Shown here: positions 20,934 to 29,819 of the stretch, in pieces
Numbering within the stretch: position 1 is the first letter of the stretch
How the letters are laid out: every line of letters begins with the position of its first letter
From: Bacteroides sp. 51
Lineage (GTDB): Bacteria > Bacteroidota > Bacteroidia > Bacteroidales > Bacteroidaceae
Length of the DNA stretch: 64,000 bases
Assembly (NCBI RefSeq): GCF_010500965.1
Contig: NZ_QVMI01000025.1
Span: 1 to 64,000, forward strand
Direction of reading: 5' to 3'
The notes under the pieces: model-generated
What the model was told of the DNA's origin: nothing
The model's input: the letters and a program-made list of their open reading frames with translations, nothing else
Databases searched by the model: none
Made by a program: the position numbers and the translations under genes

Positions 20934-21017
20934 CTGACACCCGGGTGTCAGGGCCGTTTAGACCCGGGTGTCAGATGTCTTCACACCCGGGTCTAAACAC
21001 ACTTGACACCCGGGTGT
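20934..21017 (-). repeat. Array of CCCGGG-centred palindromes in the HU leader
   Basis: Four ACCCGGGT-centred units occur in 84 bp. The outer left one is CTGACACCCGGGTGTCAG (20934-20951, perfect). The two middle ones form a larger inverted repeat, GTTTAGACCCGGGTGT (20956-20971) with its exact complement (20983-20998). The right one is centred on 21006-21017. They lie between the HU start and its -7 element, so they would be in the mRNA leader. Confidence 0.85.
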
Positions 21018-21037
21018 GATAAAAAGTTTACTACTTG

Positions 21038-21045
21038 CAAAGATA
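21038..21045 (-). promoter_or_regulatory. -7 element of the HU gene
   Basis: The complement of CAAAGATA reads TATCTTTG, a full consensus match, 146 bp before the HU start. Confidence 0.6.
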
Positions 21046-21164
21046 TAAAAATAAAGATGGAAACGAAAAAAAGCATGCAGCATCTCAAAGAATGTCGCAC
21101 GCTTTTAACTGATAGCAAGGCACTCTATGCCAACATAGAGGGTGAATTCGGTATGTATCAACCG

Positions 21165-22214
21165 TTACTTATTCTGATAATACAGCCGTCCGTTGGAATC
21201 GCCAAAAAGATTATCGCCCACAGCTGTCAGTTTAGAACCGGTGACCATTACGCCTTTCAGGCTTTCGCATCCCATAAACGCACCATAATCAATTGTAGTT
21301 ACTTCAGGGGGCAATATAAGCATACCACTAAGACGTCCGCAACCACTAAACACACGTTGGCCGATAGACTTTAGTCCATTAGGAAGTTTTATTCTCAACA
21401 TATACTTCTTTTGGGCAAATGTAAAGTCGGGCAGAGCAGTTGCCGTTGTCTTTGAGATATCGACAGAAACCAGGTTAGGCATATAATCGGTAATCAGTTT
21501 CAGATCGTCCGCATCAAGTTTACCTTCGACCGTAAGGAAATTAATGTTGTTCGGTTGTAAACCGGCGGCTTGTATTTCGGCTTTTAAACTACCTTGCGCA
21601 CCTACCTGAAATGTAGCTTCTATAGGTTCACCCTCGATGAAAGCAAAGTTTTCCCATCTTTTCTTCAAACGGTATTCATCACGGGTGCCCAATGGAATAA
21701 AGATAGCAGTGATGGTGTCTGATAAAGCATTATCCAACAAGTTGGGAGCTGATTTTTTATTTATCTGGCAAATGTGCAGATTGGAGCAACCAAAGAAAGC
21801 CCCATCTTCTATGTTCTTGATCTTTTCCGATAGAATCACCTTTTTCAGTGTTTGCTTACCATAAAGTGTCTCGCCTTCTAAACGGGAAAATGCATAAGCC
21901 GGAATGCAGTTGGGGGGATAAACATAGAATTTATCGGCATGCGTGCCTGCTTTCCCTGTATACATTTTAATATCTACATTCGCGAGGTCGAGCATTTCGA
22001 GATGAGGAAAACCATCGCGCAGGCTTTTAAAGTCAACCGCATTGATTTTGCCCATCAGTGTCAGATGAGTTACTTTATTGGCTTCGTCGGCTGTGATTTG
22101 AGAAATCATAGACCCGGCCTTATCGACGTACAATGTTTTAGATACCTGTGCAGTTGCTCCAAAGACATTGGCCAGAAGAGCTACTCCGATGAATAGTAGT
22201 TGTTTGCTTCCCAT
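21165..22214 (-). CDS. Exported leucine-rich repeat protein (BspA type)
   Basis: I set the start at 22214 because it gives a standard signal peptide (MGSKQLLFIGVALLANVFG, cleavage after TAQ) and because the -7 element at 22248-22255 lies over the longer start at 22250. The 349-residue product has BspA-like LRR_5 repeats, for example LKKVILSEKIKNIEDGAFFGCSNL and LRIKLPNGLKSIGQRVFSGCGRL segments (each a repeat of about 22-24 residues). Such proteins are surface or periplasmic and often mediate binding. No sorting signal or lipobox is seen. Confidence 0.8.
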   Translation of the reverse strand: MGSKQLLFIGVALLANVFGATAQVSKTLYVDKAGSMISQITADEANKVTHLTLMGKINAVDFKSLRDGFPHLEMLDLANVDIKMYTGKAGTHADKFYVYPPNCIPAYAFSRLEGETLYGKQTLKKVILSEKIKNIEDGAFFGCSNLHICQINKKSAPNLLDNALSDTITAIFIPLGTRDEYRLKKRWENFAFIEGEPIEATFQVGAQGSLKAEIQAAGLQPNNINFLTVEGKLDADDLKLITDYMPNLVSVDISKTTATALPDFTFAQKKYMLRIKLPNGLKSIGQRVFSGCGRLSGMLILPPEVTTIDYGAFMGCESLKGVMVTGSKLTAVGDNLFGDSNGRLYYQNK

Positions 22215-22247
22215 AAGATATGTTGGATTATTATATTCTAAACGTTG

Positions 22248-22255
22248 CAAATATA
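22248..22255 (-). promoter_or_regulatory. -7 element of the LRR gene
   Basis: The complement of CAAATATA reads TATATTTG, 33 bp before the chosen start. Confidence 0.55.
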
Positions 22256-22299
22256 AAAGAAATAGTCCGTAGAATGGAGTTTTTTTGCTGTTTTATATA

Positions 22300-22307
22300 T
22301 ATTTTTG
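22300..22307 (+). promoter_or_regulatory. -7 element of the CPBP gene
   Basis: TATTTTTG lies 79 bp before the ATG at 22386; no properly spaced -33 element is seen. Confidence 0.4.
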
Positions 22308-22385
22308 TTTTTGAAGTGAGGTGCTGCGTTTATGTAAAAGGATTGGAAATGAATGAATTCAAAACAAACTAAATTACTACCAACT

Positions 22386-23273
22386 ATGGATATTGAAAAA
22401 CAAACTACTCCTGAGCCCCCAAAGCCATTGCTTCCTTTATGGGCAACGATTCCTTTATATATAATCACCAGCTTCCTTTTCATGGGTGTTTTCGGGGCTT
22501 TGGTATTACTGCTCATGCAATTCATTCCGGAATCGAAGTCTGTTTATTATATGATAGGTCAGATGTTTGCTTCCTCGGCATCATCATTAGCAGCAGTATG
22601 GATAGCAGCTATTATATTTCTGAAACTGATAGACCGCCAGCCGGTTAGCGAACTGGGAATGAGTATAAAAGGACGATGGAAAGACTGTTTAGCCGGCCTT
22701 CTTTTTGCTATTGTACTTTATATTATAGGATTTACCGCATCCTTGGCACTGGGAGCTATTGAAATTACATCCATAAGTTGCGACTTCGGAATCTTGCTGA
22801 GCACTTTTTGCTTTTATTTCGTCGCTGCATCTATGGAAGAGGTGATGGTACGCGGATATATACAAGGCAGACTGATGACCAAAATGAATAAATTCCTGGC
22901 TATGTGTATTGCTTCGCTCATCTTCTCGGTACTGCATATAGCGAATGATAATATTACCTTCTTCGCCCTTGTCAACCTGTTTCTGGCTGGGTTGTTGCTT
23001 GGTGCTTCTTATATGTACACCCGAAACCTGTGGTTTCCAATCTTTTTGCATACGGCATGGAACTGGATTCAGGGACCGATACTCGGATATGAGGTTAGCG
23101 GAACGAAGATGTTTCCTTCTGTAATAAACCTCCATTTACCCGAAGAAAATATAATCAACGGAGGCCGGTTTGGCTTTGAAGGTTCTATCATTTGCACCGT
23201 ATTGATGATTATCGGAACAGCATTAATCATTATGTGGTATCGTAGGGGCGGTTCGCGAACCGCCCAAGCATAA
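22386..23273 (+). CDS. CPBP-family intramembrane metalloprotease
   Basis: The 295-residue protein has about eight membrane helices and the CPBP (Abi, Rce1-like) motifs: EEVMVRGY (EExxxR) near residue 158, HIAND near 190 and HTAWNW near 225, which supply the glutamates and histidines of the active site. Such proteases process prenylated proteins, bacteriocins or membrane regulators; the substrate is unknown. ATG 22386 is preferred to 22353 because it gives a polar N terminus like relatives. The last 11 codons are derived from a family B palindrome, so the C terminus (RRGGSRTAQA) is not family sequence. Confidence 0.85.
   Translation: MDIEKQTTPEPPKPLLPLWATIPLYIITSFLFMGVFGALVLLLMQFIPESKSVYYMIGQMFASSASSLAAVWIAAIIFLKLIDRQPVSELGMSIKGRWKDCLAGLLFAIVLYIIGFTASLALGAIEITSISCDFGILLSTFCFYFVAASMEEVMVRGYIQGRLMTKMNKFLAMCIASLIFSVLHIANDNITFFALVNLFLAGLLLGASYMYTRNLWFPIFLHTAWNWIQGPILGYEVSGTKMFPSVINLHLPEENIINGGRFGFEGSIICTVLMIIGTALIIMWYRRGGSRTAQA
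23242..23265. repeat. GC-rich palindrome, family B, copy 2, inside a coding end
   Basis: The perfect palindrome GGGCGGTTCGCGAACCGCCC (23246-23265), preceded by GTAG, lies within the last codons of the CPBP gene and is read as RGGSRTA. It is the same family as 20460-20489. Confidence 0.8.
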
Positions 23274-23281
23274 GCACTTAA

Positions 23282-23362
23282 TCGGTCTACGAGATAACAG
23301 TGGGATGCCCTAGGCATATCATTACTATCCCTAGGGCATCCCACTGTTATCTCGTAGACCGA
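23282..23362. terminator. 33-bp hairpin between convergent CPBP gene and tex
   Basis: Arms 23282-23314 and 23330-23362 are perfectly complementary and leave a 15-nt loop. It fills almost all of the 91 bp between the two stops. There is no U-run, so it may block transcription or degrade antisense rather than act as a simple intrinsic terminator; it could also be a miniature mobile element. Confidence 0.7.
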
Positions 23363-23364
23363 CT

Positions 23365-25497
23365 TTAATCTTGCTGTACGCCTTTCAGCGTTAACTGTAT
23401 ACGCTTTCGTTCCATATCCACACTGAGCACTTTCACAGTAATATGCTGATGGATGGATACAACCTCCGATGGATCGGATATAAAACGGTCGGCCATCTGC
23501 GATAAATGCACCAATCCGTTTTCTTTGATACCTATATCGACAAAAGCGCCGAAGTTTGTTATATTCCCCACAATACCGGGCAATATCATCCCTTCACGCA
23601 AATCATTAATCGTACGCACATTCTTATCGAACTCAAAAACCTTGATGGCTTTACGTGGGTCGCGTCCGGGTTTATCCAACTCCGACATAATATCCTTCAA
23701 TGTCGGGATACCCACGGTGGGCGTAACATATTTCTGAATATCAATCTTTGCACGTAATTCCTTGTTCGAAATTAATTCGGCAACGCTACACTTCAAATCC
23801 TTCGCCATTTGTTCAACCACAAAATAACTTTCGGGATGTACAGCCGTATTATCCAGTGGATTAGCTGCATCGGGAATACGGAGAAAACCGGCACACTGCT
23901 CAAAAGCTTTTGCACCCATGCGGGCTACCTTCATAATTTGCTTACGGGAAGCGAAAGCGCCATTATCGGCACGGTAGTTCACTATATTCTGAGCCAATTG
24001 CGGACCAAGACCAGAAATATAAGTCAGCAAATGGCTACTCGCTGTATTCAGGTTTACCCCGACAAGGTTCACACAGTTTTCGACCGTTTGGTCCAATGAC
24101 TTCTTCAATTTAGGTTGATCCACATCATGCTGATATTGCCCTACACCGATTGATTTAGGGTCTATCTTTACCAATTCGGCCAACGGGTCCATCAAACGCC
24201 TGCCAATAGAAACCGCTCCACGTACAGTTACATCATAATCAGGGAATTCATCGCGGGCAATCTTAGAGGCCGAGTAAATAGAAGCTCCCTGCTCACTAAC
24301 AACAAATACCTGCACAGCCTGGTTAAACTGCTGACGGGTAATGAAATCTTCCGTTTCACGGCTGGCCGTACCATTACCAATAGCAATGGCTTCAATGTTA
24401 TAGGCCTCGATCATTTTGCGTAACTTAGAAGCCGCTTCACTTGTTTTGCTTACAGGCGGGTGAGGGTATATATTCTCATTATGCAATAAATTTCCCTGAG
24501 CATCCAGACAAACAACCTTACAGCCGGTCCTGAATCCCGGGTCTATTGCCAACACCCGTTTCTGTCCCAATGGAGAAGCAAGCAGCAGTTGGCGTAGGTT
24601 TTCAGCAAATACACGTATCGCTTCTTCATCGGCTTTCTCTTTAGACAGTCCGGCAAACTCCGTTTCTATTGATGGTTTCAGTAAACGTTTATAAGAATCG
24701 TGCACTGCCTCCTGTACCTGTTGGCCACTTTCATTCTGGCTACGAACAAACTGCCTTTCCAGACGGGAGATGCATTCTTCATCATCCGGTGAAATGGAAA
24801 CCTTTAGTAAACCTTCGCTTTCGGCGCGCCGGATAGCCAGAATACGATGTGAGGTACAACGCTTCAATGGTTCGGAAAAGTCGAAATAATCACGATACTT
24901 TGCCGCTTCTTCCTCTTTACCCTTCACTACTTTTGCCGTAACGATGGCCTCACGGGCAAATTGATTACGTATAGCGTTACGGGCACGCTCATCTTCATTA
25001 ACCTGCTCAGCTATAATGTCGCGTGCACCTTTAAGTGCATCCTCCACATCTTTTACATCGCCTTTCACAAAAGCCTGTGCACGTCCTTCAACATCATATT
25101 CGCGTTGCATCATCAAGATAACCGCCAATGGCTCAAGCCCTTTCTGGCGGGCTGCTTCGGCTCTGGTCTTACGTTTGGGCTTGTATGGCAGGTAGATATC
25201 TTCAAGAACCGTAGACTCCCAGGTTTCATTGATGCGTTTCTTTAAATCATCCGTCAACTTACCCTGCTCTTCGATAGTCGAAAGAATCGTCTCTTTCCTC
25301 TTGGCAATCTCGCACAACTTATCATATTTCTCTTTAATCTCTCCAATCTGTACTTCGTCAAGCCCTCCGGTAACCTCCTTACGGTATCTACTGATAAAAG
25401 GTATGGTAGCTCCTTCGGTCAACAACGACAAGGTGTTTTTTACTTGCTTTTCGGCAATATTCAGCTCTTTAGAGATAATAACATTAAATAGTTCCAT
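23365..25497 (-). CDS. tex: Tex-family RNA-binding transcription factor
   Basis: Tex is a cytoplasmic nucleic-acid-binding protein related to Spt6. I place the start at 25497 (MELFNVIISKELN), giving 710 residues, the usual family length; the longer frame reads through the promoter. The order is the N-terminal HTH-like helical region (ISRYRKEVTGGLDE), a YqgF-like nuclease-fold domain (KRVLAIDPGFRTGCKVVCLD), helix-hairpin-helix modules (LVGVNLNTASSHLLTYISGLG) and an S1 domain at the C terminus (GIVGNITNFGAFVDIG). A promoter lies just upstream, divergent from the kinase promoter. Confidence 0.94.
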   Translation of the reverse strand: MELFNVIISKELNIAEKQVKNTLSLLTEGATIPFISRYRKEVTGGLDEVQIGEIKEKYDKLCEIAKRKETILSTIEEQGKLTDDLKKRINETWESTVLEDIYLPYKPKRKTRAEAARQKGLEPLAVILMMQREYDVEGRAQAFVKGDVKDVEDALKGARDIIAEQVNEDERARNAIRNQFAREAIVTAKVVKGKEEEAAKYRDYFDFSEPLKRCTSHRILAIRRAESEGLLKVSISPDDEECISRLERQFVRSQNESGQQVQEAVHDSYKRLLKPSIETEFAGLSKEKADEEAIRVFAENLRQLLLASPLGQKRVLAIDPGFRTGCKVVCLDAQGNLLHNENIYPHPPVSKTSEAASKLRKMIEAYNIEAIAIGNGTASRETEDFITRQQFNQAVQVFVVSEQGASIYSASKIARDEFPDYDVTVRGAVSIGRRLMDPLAELVKIDPKSIGVGQYQHDVDQPKLKKSLDQTVENCVNLVGVNLNTASSHLLTYISGLGPQLAQNIVNYRADNGAFASRKQIMKVARMGAKAFEQCAGFLRIPDAANPLDNTAVHPESYFVVEQMAKDLKCSVAELISNKELRAKIDIQKYVTPTVGIPTLKDIMSELDKPGRDPRKAIKVFEFDKNVRTINDLREGMILPGIVGNITNFGAFVDIGIKENGLVHLSQMADRFISDPSEVVSIHQHITVKVLSVDMERKRIQLTLKGVQQD

Positions 25498-25521
25498 CTT
25501 ATTTTTTGAAATTATGAAAGA

Positions 25522-25554
25522 CAAATGTACATACTTAATTTTTATAAGCCGCAA
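25522..25554 (-). promoter_or_regulatory. Promoter of tex
   Basis: The complement of CAAATGTA (25522-25529) reads TACATTTG, with a TTG (complement of 25552-25554) 22 bp upstream. Confidence 0.55.
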
Positions 25555-25562
25555 TAAAATAT

Positions 25563-25570
25563 TATATTTG
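25563..25570 (+). promoter_or_regulatory. -7 element of the histidine kinase gene
   Basis: TATATTTG lies 42 bp before the ATG at 25613, which supports that start. Confidence 0.5.
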
Positions 25571-25612
25571 CAAACAAAGCTACCCCCTAAGCAACTTAAA
25601 CAGCAGTTATGT

Positions 25613-27562
25613 ATGTTGGATAATTTGAAACTTTCGATCTGTTTGTCTATATCATCTGTATTCCTTTTGCTGCCACTAAACCTAAGTGCTGCTATAGATG
25701 ATAATCCAATATTGATCATCAGTTCATACAATCCGGATTCTCATAGTACTTCTACAAATATTACCGATTTCATGGACGAGTTCAACCGGCTGGGAGGTCA
25801 GAACCCTACGTTGATCGAAAACATGAATTGCAAAAGCTTTGCCGAATCTACCCGGTGGAAAAGTAGAATGGCCCGTATTTTACTTAAATATGAAACAGAG
25901 AATCGTCCATCACTTATCGTTTTACTAGGACAAGAAGCATGGGCTTCCTATTTATCTCAGGAAGATACAACGTTAATGAATGTGCCTGTTGTTGTTGCTA
26001 TGGCTAGCCAGAACGCAATTATACTGCCCGATCAGGACACCCTTTCCTTATCTACATGGATGCCCGAATCCATTGATTTTGCATCCGGTTCACTCGCTAA
26101 TAGAATCAGAGGAGGATTAGTGTACCAATATGATATTGAGGGCAATATTAACTTAATAAAGCAAATCTACCCAGCAACAAAGAATGTGGCCTTAATCACA
26201 GACAATTCGTATGGTGGGGTAGCTATGCAGGCGCTTGTACGCAAAGAAATGTCCAACCATCCGGAACTGAACCTGCTTATTTTGGATGGACGTACAAATA
26301 CTGTATATACCCTTCTGGATGAATTACGGGAATTACCGGACAATACAGTTCTATTAGTAGGGACCTGGCGTGTGGATAAAAACGAGGGATATTCCATGAG
26401 AAATGCAACATATGCCATGATGGATGCCGTACCCCATATGCCTACTTTCTCCATATCGTCAGTAGGTCTTGGATACTGGGCCATCGGAGGAGTTATCCCT
26501 ATGTACAGGCCACAGGGAAAAGAACTGGCCAAACAAGCATTCGATATCCTCAGAAATCCGATGGATACATCCAGTTACATACAAACAATTCCCAATAAGA
26601 TCAGGCTGGATAATAATAAAGTGAAAGAGTTGAATATTGATCTTTCGCAATTTCCGTCAGACATTATGCTGGTCAATCAGCCCCCTTCTTTTTATGAAAC
26701 ATATAAATACGAAGTTTGGGTAGTGATATCTACACTTCTGACTTTATTAATCGGATTCCTGGTAGCTCTTTATTTCTATGTGCGCACAAAAAGATTAAAA
26801 GATAAACTTATCATTTCAGAAGCCGAACTCCGGATAGCTAAAGATAGGGCAGAAGAGTCTAACCGTCTGAAAAGTGCTTTCCTGGCAAATATGAGCCACG
26901 AGATACGGACACCGCTTAATTCCATCGTCGGATTTTCCAATGTATTGGCAGCAGGAGATACTTCGCCCGAAGAACAACAAATGTATGCGGATGTTATTCA
27001 AACGAACTCGGACTTACTACTGCGCCTGATTAATGATATTCTGGATTTATCGAGACTGGAAACCGATAGAGTGTCTTTTGCTTTTGAAAATGCTGATGTA
27101 GTAGGACTTATGCAACAAGTTATAACCTCCATCGGATATGCAAATAAGAATAACAATGAACTGATATTCAATTCGGAGATTTCCGAACTAACCATGATGA
27201 CCGATGTACAGCGCTTGCAACAGGTTGTTATTAACCTATTATCCAACGCAGCCAAGTTCACTAAAAATGGCAAGATTACATTGACCCTCGAAATAGATAA
27301 AACAAATGATAAAGCCGTATTTTCAGTAGCAGATACAGGACCGGGTATCCCACAGGATAAGCAGAAACTGATTTTCGAACGATTCGAGAAGTTGAACGAA
27401 TATGCCCAAGGTGCCGGACTTGGTTTATCTATATGCCTATTAATCGTAACTAAATTCGGTGGAGAAATCTGGGTAGATCCTACGTATACGTTGGGAGCCC
27501 GCTTTGTCTTTACACATCCTCTCCACATAAACAACACATCAACACAGCAAACCAATGCATAA
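25613..27562 (+). CDS. Membrane sensor histidine kinase with periplasmic-binding-type sensor
   Basis: The start at 25613 gives a signal peptide or first helix (LKLSICLSISSVFLLLPLNLSA) and 649 residues. Residues 30-360 look like an extracytoplasmic ABC substrate-binding-type sensor (IISSYNPDSHS; GGVIPMYRPQGKELAKQAFDIL). A membrane helix is near residues 375-400. The phosphoacceptor His429 lies in NMSHEIRTPLN, and the ATPase has N-box NLLSNAAKFT and G-box segments DTGPGIP and GAGLGLSIC. No receiver domain is attached. It is 12 bp upstream of the nucleotidase gene, and no cognate response regulator is adjacent. Confidence 0.88.
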   Translation: MLDNLKLSICLSISSVFLLLPLNLSAAIDDNPILIISSYNPDSHSTSTNITDFMDEFNRLGGQNPTLIENMNCKSFAESTRWKSRMARILLKYETENRPSLIVLLGQEAWASYLSQEDTTLMNVPVVVAMASQNAIILPDQDTLSLSTWMPESIDFASGSLANRIRGGLVYQYDIEGNINLIKQIYPATKNVALITDNSYGGVAMQALVRKEMSNHPELNLLILDGRTNTVYTLLDELRELPDNTVLLVGTWRVDKNEGYSMRNATYAMMDAVPHMPTFSISSVGLGYWAIGGVIPMYRPQGKELAKQAFDILRNPMDTSSYIQTIPNKIRLDNNKVKELNIDLSQFPSDIMLVNQPPSFYETYKYEVWVVISTLLTLLIGFLVALYFYVRTKRLKDKLIISEAELRIAKDRAEESNRLKSAFLANMSHEIRTPLNSIVGFSNVLAAGDTSPEEQQMYADVIQTNSDLLLRLINDILDLSRLETDRVSFAFENADVVGLMQQVITSIGYANKNNNELIFNSEISELTMMTDVQRLQQVVINLLSNAAKFTKNGKITLTLEIDKTNDKAVFSVADTGPGIPQDKQKLIFERFEKLNEYAQGAGLGLSICLLIVTKFGGEIWVDPTYTLGARFVFTHPLHINNTSTQQTNA

Positions 27563-27574
27563 ACCAACATTGAG

Positions 27575-29314
27575 ATGAGAAAACTAACAGTCCTTAGCTT
27601 ATTATTCATATTATTTAGCCATGTTTTACCTGCACAAGACAAAGAGGTAAAGCTAAAATTCATTGAGACAAGTGATATTCATGGCAATTTCTTCCCATAC
27701 AACTTTATTACAAAGAAACCCGAACCGGGTAGCTTAGCCCGTATATATTCACTGATAGAGACAAGACGTGAAGAGTATGGTAATAACCTTATTCTTATAG
27801 ATAATGGTGATATTCTACAGGGGCAACCGACTCCTTATTATTATAATTATATTGATACGACATCTACCCATTTATGTGCAGATATGCTAAATTACATGGG
27901 GTATAGTGTGGGCAATATAGGAAACCATGATGTTGAGGTGGGGCGGCCTGCTATGGAGCGTTGGATAAAAGATTGCCAGTTCCCCATATTGGGAGCTAAT
28001 ATCATTGATAAAAGTACAGGCGAACCTTTTCTAAAACCCTATGAAGTAATAGAACGCGAAGGTATTAAAGTGGCCATACTCGGAATGGTAACTCCCGCCA
28101 TACCGTTCTGGCTTCCGGAAAGCCTTTGGGAGGGATTATACTTTGATGATATGGAGAAGACAGCTCGTAGGTGGATCAATATTATCAAAAAGAAAGAAAA
28201 ACCGGATGTAATTATCGGTCTTTTCCATTCCGGGCAGTATGAATCGCTATTAGGAAAGAAATATAAGGATAATGCATCCATAAGTGTGGCACAAAGAGTA
28301 AAGGGATTCGATATCCTGATGATCGGACATGACCATATTCGTGAGTGCAAGAAAATAATCGGAAATGCCGGAGACACGATGTTGGTGGTTAATCCGGCCG
28401 ATAATGGCAGAATTGCGGCAGAAGTCAATATAACCTTAAAACTCAGAGAGGGAAAGGTGTATGAAAAGAGTATAAGCGGAGAGCTAACGTCTATTGAACA
28501 ATATAATCCAAGCCCGGCATTTATGGATCATTTCTCGCCCCAGTTTGATTCGATACAGGCGTTTGTCAATAAAAAGATTGGTGTATTTGATAAGGCATTA
28601 ACTACAAGAGAGTCTTATTTCGGACCGTCACCGTTTGTTGATTTTGTACATGCCATGCAACTGAAAATAACCGGGGCCGACGTCTCCTTTGCTTCGCCAC
28701 TGGCTTTTGATGTTGAGATTAAGAAAGGAGATGTGCTGGTTAGTGATTTATTTGCGCTCTATCGTTTTGAGAACCAGCTTTATACCATGCGGCTATCGGG
28801 AAGGGAGATAAAAAAACACCTGGAAATGTCGTATGATATGTGGACGGACCGCATGAAATCTCCATCGGACCATATGCTCAAATTCAAGGATAAGAAGAAG
28901 AAAGACTGGCATTTCAACGCTCTTAAATACTTTAGTTTCAACTTTGATTCTGCGGCCGGTATTATTTATACGGTTGACCTGACTAAGAAAAAAGGACATA
29001 AAGTCAATATCATTAGTATGGCAGATGGTAGTCCGTTCAACTTGGATAAAGAGTATAAGGTTGTAGTCAACTCATACAGAGGAAACGGGGGAGGAGAATT
29101 ACTAACCAAAGGGGCAGGAATACCTCACGATAAACTTAAGGAACGCATTATAAATGTTACGGATAAGGATTTTCGATATTATCTGATCCGTGAACTGGAA
29201 AGGCATGATACACTGGCTCCTAAAGCGCTAAACCACTGGAAATTTATTCCGGAAGAATGGGTTGAAACTGCTGCAAAAGAAGACTATAATATATTATTCA
29301 ATAAAACCAAGTAA
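27575..29314 (+). CDS. Exported 5'-nucleotidase/2',3'-cyclic phosphodiesterase family protein
   Basis: The 579-residue protein has a signal peptide (cleavage after LPAQ, about residue 21) and the metallophosphoesterase motifs DIHGN, DNGD, GNHD and a GHDH near residue 250, followed by the C-terminal 5'-nucleotidase domain (VVNSYRGNGGGELL). It most resembles CpdB/UshA-type enzymes that degrade nucleotides in the periplasm. It follows the kinase by 12 bp and is probably in one operon with it. Confidence 0.9.
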   Translation: MRKLTVLSLLFILFSHVLPAQDKEVKLKFIETSDIHGNFFPYNFITKKPEPGSLARIYSLIETRREEYGNNLILIDNGDILQGQPTPYYYNYIDTTSTHLCADMLNYMGYSVGNIGNHDVEVGRPAMERWIKDCQFPILGANIIDKSTGEPFLKPYEVIEREGIKVAILGMVTPAIPFWLPESLWEGLYFDDMEKTARRWINIIKKKEKPDVIIGLFHSGQYESLLGKKYKDNASISVAQRVKGFDILMIGHDHIRECKKIIGNAGDTMLVVNPADNGRIAAEVNITLKLREGKVYEKSISGELTSIEQYNPSPAFMDHFSPQFDSIQAFVNKKIGVFDKALTTRESYFGPSPFVDFVHAMQLKITGADVSFASPLAFDVEIKKGDVLVSDLFALYRFENQLYTMRLSGREIKKHLEMSYDMWTDRMKSPSDHMLKFKDKKKKDWHFNALKYFSFNFDSAAGIIYTVDLTKKKGHKVNIISMADGSPFNLDKEYKVVVNSYRGNGGGELLTKGAGIPHDKLKERIINVTDKDFRYYLIRELERHDTLAPKALNHWKFIPEEWVETAAKEDYNILFNKTK

Positions 29315-29324
29315 GTTATCGTTT

Positions 29325-29819
29325 ATGGCAGAACAGATTTTATATCCTGCTGCTGGCAGTAAAGAAGAGATATACATATCTATACTTCCGCAAATCAAAG
29401 CTTTAGTAGAAGACGAAAGCGATTTGATTGCTAATTTAGGTAATATAACTGCTGTACTCAAAGAAGCATTTAATCATTTGTGGATAGGTTTTTATCTGGT
29501 TAAATCTGAAAATGAACTTGTTCTTGGTCCATTTCAGGGATCGTTAGCATGCACTCGCATAAGAAAAGGCAGAGGGGTTTGCGGTACTGCCTGGGAAACA
29601 GCGGCTACGCAAGTGGTAGCAGATGTAAATGCAATCCCTAATCACATTTGCTGCGATGCGAGATCCCGCTCTGAGATTGTTGTACCACTCGTATGTGACA
29701 ACAAAGTATGGGGCGTTTTAGATATTGATAGCGATGAATTGGGCAGCTTTGACAATATAGATCGGGAATATCTGGAAAGGCTGTGCAATGAAATTATATC
29801 CTGCAAAGAATACAAATAA
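29325..29819 (+). CDS. msrC: Free methionine-(R)-sulfoxide reductase (GAF domain)
   Basis: fRMsr reduces free methionine-R-sulfoxide with a thioredoxin partner. ATG 29325 lies 10 bp after the nucleotidase stop and gives a 164-residue protein of normal family length. The whole is a single GAF domain with GPFQGSLACTRI, GRGVCGTAWE and CCDARSRSEIVVPL, the last two carrying the active-site cysteines. The start of the next frame (29788) overlaps its end. Confidence 0.9.
   Translation: MAEQILYPAAGSKEEIYISILPQIKALVEDESDLIANLGNITAVLKEAFNHLWIGFYLVKSENELVLGPFQGSLACTRIRKGRGVCGTAWETAATQVVADVNAIPNHICCDARSRSEIVVPLVCDNKVWGVLDIDSDELGSFDNIDREYLERLCNEIISCKEYK

Noticed and set aside
20934-21017. CRISPR array
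   Set aside because: The repeats are palindromic, of unequal length and spacing, and without unique spacers; no cas genes are present.
21123-21140. 7-bp hairpin after the LRR gene as a terminator
   Set aside because: The stem (CTCTATG/CATAGAG) is short and no U-run follows on the minus strand.
21003-21374. Plus-strand open frame over the HU leader and LRR gene
   Set aside because: It is antisense to the LRR gene end and the HU promoter and has poor protein-like composition.
24961-25245. Plus-strand frames inside tex
   Set aside because: They are antisense shadows of a well-conserved gene.
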